A stretch of 11,714 bases of DNA, from the NCBI GenBank assembly GCA_002314435.1, contig DCFV01000147.1:1-11714 (forward strand). Direction: 5' to 3'. The translations under genes were made by a program, and so were the position numbers. Of this stretch, positions 7,104-11,714 are shown in pieces; within the stretch, counting starts at the first letter, position 1; every line of letters begins with the position of its first letter. Source of the DNA: Acidobacteriaceae bacterium UBA1795. Lineage in GTDB: Bacteria > Acidobacteriota > Terriglobia > Terriglobales > Acidobacteriaceae. The notes beneath the pieces are model-generated. The model searched no databases and had not been told where the DNA came from. It saw only the letters and a list, made by a program, of their open reading frames with translations.

Positions 7104-7530
7104 CTGACACCCTCACAGATCAACTTTTTTTGCGCCTTCACCCGATAGCCGTGGCTGGGCATAATCTCGCGGCCCTACTAGTCGACCAACGTTTTTGCGC
7201 TCTGCACAGGTGCCGCCGAACAGTTTCTGCTGCAGTCCAAGCAGGCCCGCGGGATTTGGAATGGTGCGCAGGCACCGTGGACACGCCACACGGCCAAAGT
7301 TGAGTCCCCAGCGGTTCCCCTCCACCGTGCCCCAAGGTGACCAGCGCCACGACCTCCACGCATCCAACCTCGATCACCCATTCTGCGAGGTTTATGGACC
7401 TGAAACCCCTTCCGTCAACAATCTTCCAGGCGCTTAGGCTTGATACGGGCAGGCATGTCGCCCGTTGGTTTCGCGTATCATCATGCCAGATGGGGGCTTT
7501 CTCCGCCGAGCGGCAAAAAGGTCGCGCACG
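7104..7530. other. Long gap between phoH and ybeY
   Basis: This stretch of about 430 bp lies between the phoH hairpin and the ybeY start. Apart from the zinc-ribbon-like minus-strand ORF at 7113-7367 it holds no credible gene. A run of seven T lies at 7125-7131. TATCAT at 7476-7481 could be a -10 element for ybeY, but I see no matching -35. Other open frames here are out of register with any recognisable protein and look like chance frames in GC-rich DNA. Confidence 0.5.
7113..7367 (-). pseudogene. Decayed or divergent zinc-ribbon protein remnant
   Basis: A minus-strand frame encodes NRWGLNFGRVACPRC, then about 20 residues with LGLQQKLFGGTCAER, then KNVGRLV. The spacing of CPRC (7272-7283) to the later TC resembles small two-CxxC zinc-ribbon proteins with a pattern like CPxC-x(20-25)-LWGGWTCxxCG. 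Here the expected fourth cysteine is Arg (CGC at 7197-7199, one base from the Cys codon TGC). A strong Shine-Dalgarno GGAGGGG (7323-7317) is followed 6 nt later by TGG (7310-7308) rather than a start codon, exactly where MGLNF would be expected. The only starts in frame are a TTG at 7367 and a GTG inside the purine-rich region. I read this as a zinc-ribbon gene that has lost its start and one metal ligand. The family resemblance rests on recall; a chance frame remains possible. Confidence 0.35.
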
Positions 7531-8067
7531 ATGATCTTCCTCGATCCAGAACTGGAGCCGGAACCCGCACCCGCGGCCGATACGGTGTCTCGAGCGGCTG
7601 TGCGCAGGAACAGGATGCCCACGCTGCGTACCTTGGTACGCTTCCTGTCGGAAGCCCAAAGGGCAGTTCGACTGCGCGGCCAGGTAACGGTATTGCTTAC
7701 AACGGATACGGCCATTCGCAGGCTCAACCGCCAGTTTCGTGGCAAGAACAAAGCGACTGACGTGCTCTCATTTCCTGCGGGAGGTCCCGCGGCCGGAGGC
7801 ATCGCCGGCGACCTTGCCATCAGCGTGCCTACGGCGCGCCGCCAGGCTGCCGACCAGGGGCACGCACTCGTGGTCGAGCTTAAAGTGCTGATGCTCCATG
7901 GGTTGCTGCATCTTGCGGGTTATGATCACGAGACCGACACCGGCCAGATGGCGCGCCGCGAGCGCCTGTTGCGCTCAAAGCTGGGTCTGCCGTTGGGACT
8001 CATTGAGCGCGTAGAAGGCGCCGCGCCTGCGAAGAAGTCCCGCCGAACTGCAGGTGCCCGGCCATGA
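7531..8067 (+). CDS. ybeY: Endoribonuclease YbeY (16S rRNA maturation)
   Basis: This is a 178-residue metalloprotein of the YbeY/UPF0054 family, an RNase involved in maturing the 3' end of 16S rRNA and in ribosome quality control. The zinc-binding signature is intact: H123, H127 and H133 in HGLLHLAGYDH. Other family motifs are LTTDTAIRRLNRQFRGKN at about 56-73, TDVLSFP at 76-82 and GDLAIS at 93-98. The protein is slightly longer than E. coli YbeY (about 155), with an N-terminal Pro/Glu-rich lead-in and a basic C-terminal tail (KKSRRTAGARP). The ATG at 7531 is favoured, with AAGG 9 nt upstream; a GTG at 7465 would add 22 residues with no family support. Its stop overlaps the next gene's start as ATGA, so the two are translationally coupled. 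It is the expected neighbour of phoH/ybeZ. Confidence 0.95.
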   Translation: MIFLDPELEPEPAPAADTVSRAAVRRNRMPTLRTLVRFLSEAQRAVRLRGQVTVLLTTDTAIRRLNRQFRGKNKATDVLSFPAGGPAAGGIAGDLAISVPTARRQAADQGHALVVELKVLMLHGLLHLAGYDHETDTGQMARRERLLRSKLGLPLGLIERVEGAAPAKKSRRTAGARP

Positions 8068-9368
8068 GTCCGATCATGATCTTTTTGCTCCTGCTGGCGG
8101 CGGCCATCGTCACGCTCGCTTCATACGTGAGCCGCGTCTACACGGAGTTCGGCAAGATTCTCGCGCGCGAGGTGCAAGACAACATCGACGCTTGGGAAGA
8201 ATACGTGGAGCCGCAGCTCGGCCTGAGCCGCGAGCATGCGGCCTTGTCGGCCGCTGTGGTGCAGCAGCTGGCGCTGGGTTTCATCGCCCTCGTGTTCGGC
8301 GCGGTGCTCTTTGACCGCGGACCGCATGCCGGCCGTCCTGAGGTTGCAGAGATCGTGCAGGCGGTGCTGGGTGTTGTGATGGTGGTTGTCTTTTGCGGGC
8401 AGGTTTTTCCGTCGCTGCTGTTCATCCATACCAGCGGCCGCTGGACCCGCCACCTGGTCTGGCCCATTCGCCTGCTGCTTTGGGGCGTTACGCCTATCAC
8501 TGTTTTCGTGCGGTTCTTCCACTCAGTGGCCTCGCTGGCCGAGCCGCCCGCGGACAAGGAAGACGAAGCCGCCGGGGACGTGGAGGCGTTGCTCGAAGCG
8601 GGTGAAGAAGAAGGAATTCTCGAAGAGGCAGACCGCGATCTGGTCCGTTCGGCGGTCGAGTTTGGCGACAAGCTGGTGCGCGAGGTGATGACGCCGCGGC
8701 CCAAGGTCTTCGCCGTGCCTGAATCGATCACGCTGGAGCAATTCCTCGAGCGGCTGCACGAGCATAACTTTTCGCGTGTTCCGGTCTACTCCGGTTCGCT
8801 CGACAACATTACCGGGCTGGCTTTTGCGCACGACCTGCTGCAGATCACCGATGTGGAGGCGCGTACGCGCACCGTCGCGGAGATCCAGAAGCCCGCGGCC
8901 TTTGTGCCGGAGACCAAGCGCGGCTATGAACTGCTGCGCGAGATGCAGCGCGAAAAACAGCACATGCGCATCGTGATTGACGAGTACGGCGGCGTCGCCG
9001 GACTGGTCACCATCGAAGACCTGCTCGAGCAGATCGTGGGCGAAATCCGCGACGAGCACGACGTGGACGTGCCTGTGGAGCAGCCGCAGCGTGAGGCCAG
9101 CGGCTCGTGGCTGGTGCCGGGCAGCTTTCCTGTAGACCAGCTTGTGGACTTGTTCGGCGAGCCGGTCGAGGTGGATGAGTCTTATGAGGCCACCACGCTG
9201 GGCGGGCTGGTCAGCGAGGTTGAGGGCCGCATTCCGCTACGCGGCGAAGTGGTTGTGCTGGACCATCCCGGCCTGCGCATCGAGGTTCTCGCCTCCACCG
9301 ACCGCCGGGTGGACCGGCTCCGTATCTTCCCGCCGAAGATAGAATCCGGCGCCACTCCCAAGGCCTGA
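8064..9368 (+). CDS. CNNM/CorC-type membrane protein with CBS pair (YbeX position)
   Basis: This 434-residue protein has the layout of the CNNM/CorC (hemolysin C) family, linked to Mg2+/Co2+ export. The N-terminal part has four likely membrane segments at about 4-22, 67-84, 97-121 and 131-151, corresponding to DUF21/CNNM. A linker with an acidic helix (EALLEAGEEEGILEEADRD) leads to two CBS domains: about 206-265 (VREVMTPRPKVFAVPE, FSRVPVYSG) and 270-330 (MRIVIDEYGGVAGLVTIEDL, QIVGEIRDE). The CorC/HlyC domain at 345-424 completes it. Two membrane-domain motifs look altered: the usual SGSETA-like stretch near the first helix reads SYVSRVYTEFGK, and the usual GExxPK motif reads GQVFPS (112-117). 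E. coli YbeX, in the same genomic slot, is a shorter soluble protein without this membrane part. The ATG overlaps the ybeY stop by 4 bp. Metal transport is a family inference. Confidence 0.88.
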   Translation: MSPIMIFLLLLAAAIVTLASYVSRVYTEFGKILAREVQDNIDAWEEYVEPQLGLSREHAALSAAVVQQLALGFIALVFGAVLFDRGPHAGRPEVAEIVQAVLGVVMVVVFCGQVFPSLLFIHTSGRWTRHLVWPIRLLLWGVTPITVFVRFFHSVASLAEPPADKEDEAAGDVEALLEAGEEEGILEEADRDLVRSAVEFGDKLVREVMTPRPKVFAVPESITLEQFLERLHEHNFSRVPVYSGSLDNITGLAFAHDLLQITDVEARTRTVAEIQKPAAFVPETKRGYELLREMQREKQHMRIVIDEYGGVAGLVTIEDLLEQIVGEIRDEHDVDVPVEQPQREASGSWLVPGSFPVDQLVDLFGEPVEVDESYEATTLGGLVSEVEGRIPLRGEVVVLDHPGLRIEVLASTDRRVDRLRIFPPKIESGATPKA

Positions 9369-9419
9369 TCCGTCCCCTCAGGCGAAAATGCCGTACACTC
9401 ATTCAGGAGTGAACGCCTT

Positions 9420-10469
<1,050 letters not shown>

Positions 10470-10476
10470 CGTGCTT

Positions 10477-11502
10477 CTAAGTGCCCCAGACGTGTCCGCG
10501 CCCGTCGGTCTTTACCGTGTACATGCGCGCGTCGGCTGCTCCAATGATGGAGTGGATGGAGCTGCCGTCGGCCGGCGCCGAGGCTAGTCCCACGCTGGCG
10601 CTCACGCTCAGTTCCTTGCCGTTCTTCATACGGAAGTGAGTGTCCATGAGGGCGCGGTGCAGGTGACTGGCCTGCTCCAGCGCTTCGGCCTTGGCTGTGC
10701 CCGGCAGCAGGATGACGAATTCGTCGCCGCCGTAGCGGAAGCACAGGTCCTGTGGACGGCTCAGCTCCTGCAGACGCTGCCCCACGCGGGCCAGCAGCTC
10801 GCTGCCTACCAGGTGGCCGTGCACGTCGTTCACCTGCTTGAAGCGGTCGAGGTCAAGAAAGGCCAGGCTCACAGGAGTGTGCATTCGGCTGCAGCGCTCC
10901 AGTTCACGCGCCAGCACATCGTAAAGGTGCCGCACGTTGAAGAGCCCGGTGGTGTCGTCGGTGATGGTGAGCTGCTGGATGCGTGCCACATCGCGCGCGT
11001 TCTCGATCGCGATGGCCGCGTGATCGGCGAGGATGTGCAGAAATGCGATGGTGTAGTCGCTTAGCTGTTCGCCGCGCGGATTGAATACTTCGATGGCGCC
11101 CTGCGTACCTTTGCGTCCGAGCAGAGGGATGGCAATGACCGAGCGCAGCCGGGGCGTGATGCCGTTACCCGTGCGCGCAAGCCGGGGATCGCTCTCTGTT
11201 TCCGGCACGATCAGCGTTTCGCCGTGCTCCACCACCCAGCCCGCTACGCCCTCACCAACTTTTACGCGCAGGTCGCGCAATGCCGCTTCCTCGCCGCCCG
11301 CAGCGAGCGCGTAGTAGAGCTCCTGCCGCTGCTCGTCGAGCATCAGCAGAGTCCAAAGGTCCGCGTCGATCAACTTCTCCATGTGTTCGAGGATCGTACG
11401 CAGAATGGTATCCAGATCAAAGCTCGAAGCCAGCGAGCGCGCCAGCTGATGGAACACCAGGAGGTCGTCGATGGGAATACGTTGTTCCGAAGCCTTTGTC
11501 AT
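10477..11502 (-). CDS. GAF-GGDEF diguanylate cyclase
   Basis: This is a 341-residue soluble sensor protein predicted to make cyclic di-GMP from two GTP. A GAF domain occupies about 28-170 (RTILEHMEKLIDADLWTLL, GEGVAGWVVEHGE, SVIAIPLLGRKGTQGAIEV, FLHILADHAAIAIENAR). A short signalling helix leads to the GGDEF domain at about 175-337, beginning TITDDTTGLFNVRHL. The metal-binding Asp region reads FLDLDRFKQVND (215-226), and the active-site motif RYGGDEF has an intact GGDEF at 258-262. An RxxD inhibitory site (RPQD, 249-252) sits five residues before it, so product feedback is expected. No membrane segment is visible; the input is probably a cytoplasmic small molecule or redox/light signal bound by GAF, which the sequence does not identify. 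The ATG at 11502-11500 has no clear Shine-Dalgarno. It converges on era with 7 bp between stops. Confidence 0.93.
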   Translation of the reverse strand: MTKASEQRIPIDDLLVFHQLARSLASSFDLDTILRTILEHMEKLIDADLWTLLMLDEQRQELYYALAAGGEEAALRDLRVKVGEGVAGWVVEHGETLIVPETESDPRLARTGNGITPRLRSVIAIPLLGRKGTQGAIEVFNPRGEQLSDYTIAFLHILADHAAIAIENARDVARIQQLTITDDTTGLFNVRHLYDVLARELERCSRMHTPVSLAFLDLDRFKQVNDVHGHLVGSELLARVGQRLQELSRPQDLCFRYGGDEFVILLPGTAKAEALEQASHLHRALMDTHFRMKNGKELSVSASVGLASAPADGSSIHSIIGAADARMYTVKTDGRGHVWGT

Positions 11503-11602
11503 CTGGAGTCTGGCGGGGCGGCTGCCTTGAATTGCATTGTGTCATATCGACGGCTGAGGCCAAGAAAGGAATTGATCGAGGGTGAATCGAAGATAACGTG
11601 TG

Positions 11603-11714
11603 CTATCCGCCGATGTGCACCATCGAACGCGAAGGCTTCAGAAACCCCGGCTCGCCAATGTGATGGCGTGCCTCTTTGCCCGCGACGGTGTGCGCAATAT
11701 AGCTGCGCAACTCC
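11603..11714 (-). CDS. moaA: Cyclic pyranopterin monophosphate synthase-like MoaA, C-terminal end (partial)
   Basis: The last 36 residues of a minus-strand gene enter from the right edge: ELRSYIAHTVAGKEARHH, then IGEPGFLKPSRSMVHIGG and a TAG stop at 11605-11603. A tail of the form H-I-x-x-PGF-x-x-P-x-R-x-M-x-x-IGG is typical of MoaA, the radical SAM enzyme that converts GTP to the first molybdenum cofactor intermediate with MoaC. Its C-terminal Gly-Gly is needed for activity in this family. The N-terminal radical-SAM cysteine motif is outside the window, so the call rests on this tail alone. The stop lies 100 bp upstream of the GGDEF gene on the same strand; no convincing terminator was seen between them, so read-through into the cyclase gene is possible. 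Confidence 0.72.
   Translation of the reverse strand, partial: ELRSYIAHTVAGKEARHHIGEPGFLKPSRSMVHIGG

Noticed and set aside
7440..7481. Candidate ybeY promoter (TTGATA at 7440, TATCAT at 7476)
   Set aside because: The two elements are 30 bp apart, too far for a sigma70 promoter, and neither has a good partner at normal spacing.
7138..7659. 173-residue minus-strand frame across the phoH-ybeY gap and ybeY start
   Set aside because: It overlaps ybeY antisense, has no domain-like sequence, and is in a different frame from the zinc-ribbon-like remnant.
11503..11602. Promoter for the GGDEF gene (TTGGCC and CACAAT on the minus strand)
   Set aside because: Both hexamers match only 4 of 6 positions, and similar matches are frequent, so it was not listed as a feature.

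Overview
The window is about 11.7 kb of GC-rich bacterial chromosome (roughly 60 % GC by eye). Its gene content and protein style suggest an Acidobacteriota, probably of the Terriglobia/Acidobacteriaceae. This is inferred from a PhoH N-terminus, an enlarged Era and a CNNM/CorC protein that resemble that group, and from recall only; no search was possible. No tRNA, rRNA, insertion sequence, prophage or CRISPR array was found. Most of the window is housekeeping and core metabolism.

Region 1 (1-5198): a truncated membrane-anchored gene of unknown function leaves on the minus strand. Divergent from it is a fatty-acid beta-oxidation operon: a bifunctional 3-hydroxyacyl-CoA dehydrogenase/enoyl-CoA hydratase of the Bacillus FadN type (dehydrogenase half first), a small secreted protein of unknown function, the partner thiolase FadA, and a small membrane protein whose base composition and codons differ from its neighbours. 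A good sigma70-like promoter at 384-413 drives fadN.

Region 2 (5227-10469): rpsT (ribosomal protein S20, minus strand, with its own promoter and a clear rho-independent terminator) is divergent from phoH/ybeZ, which is followed by ybeY, a CNNM/CorC protein in the ybeX position, and era. YbeY (RNase acting on 16S rRNA maturation), YbeZ, YbeX and Era are functionally tied to small-subunit assembly, and S20 is a primary 16S rRNA binder, so the block reads as a 30S-biogenesis neighbourhood. About 480 bp separates phoH from ybeY; this gap holds a perfect 13-bp hairpin and what looks like a decayed zinc-ribbon gene on the minus strand.

Region 3 (10477-11714, minus strand): a GAF-GGDEF diguanylate cyclase converging on era with only 7 bp between them, and upstream of it the C-terminal end of a moaA-like molybdenum cofactor gene ending in the typical Gly-Gly tail.

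I see no convincing new system. The points most worth checking are the probable CTG start of phoH, the decayed zinc-ribbon ORF, the altered membrane-domain motif of the CorC protein and the compositionally foreign small membrane gene.
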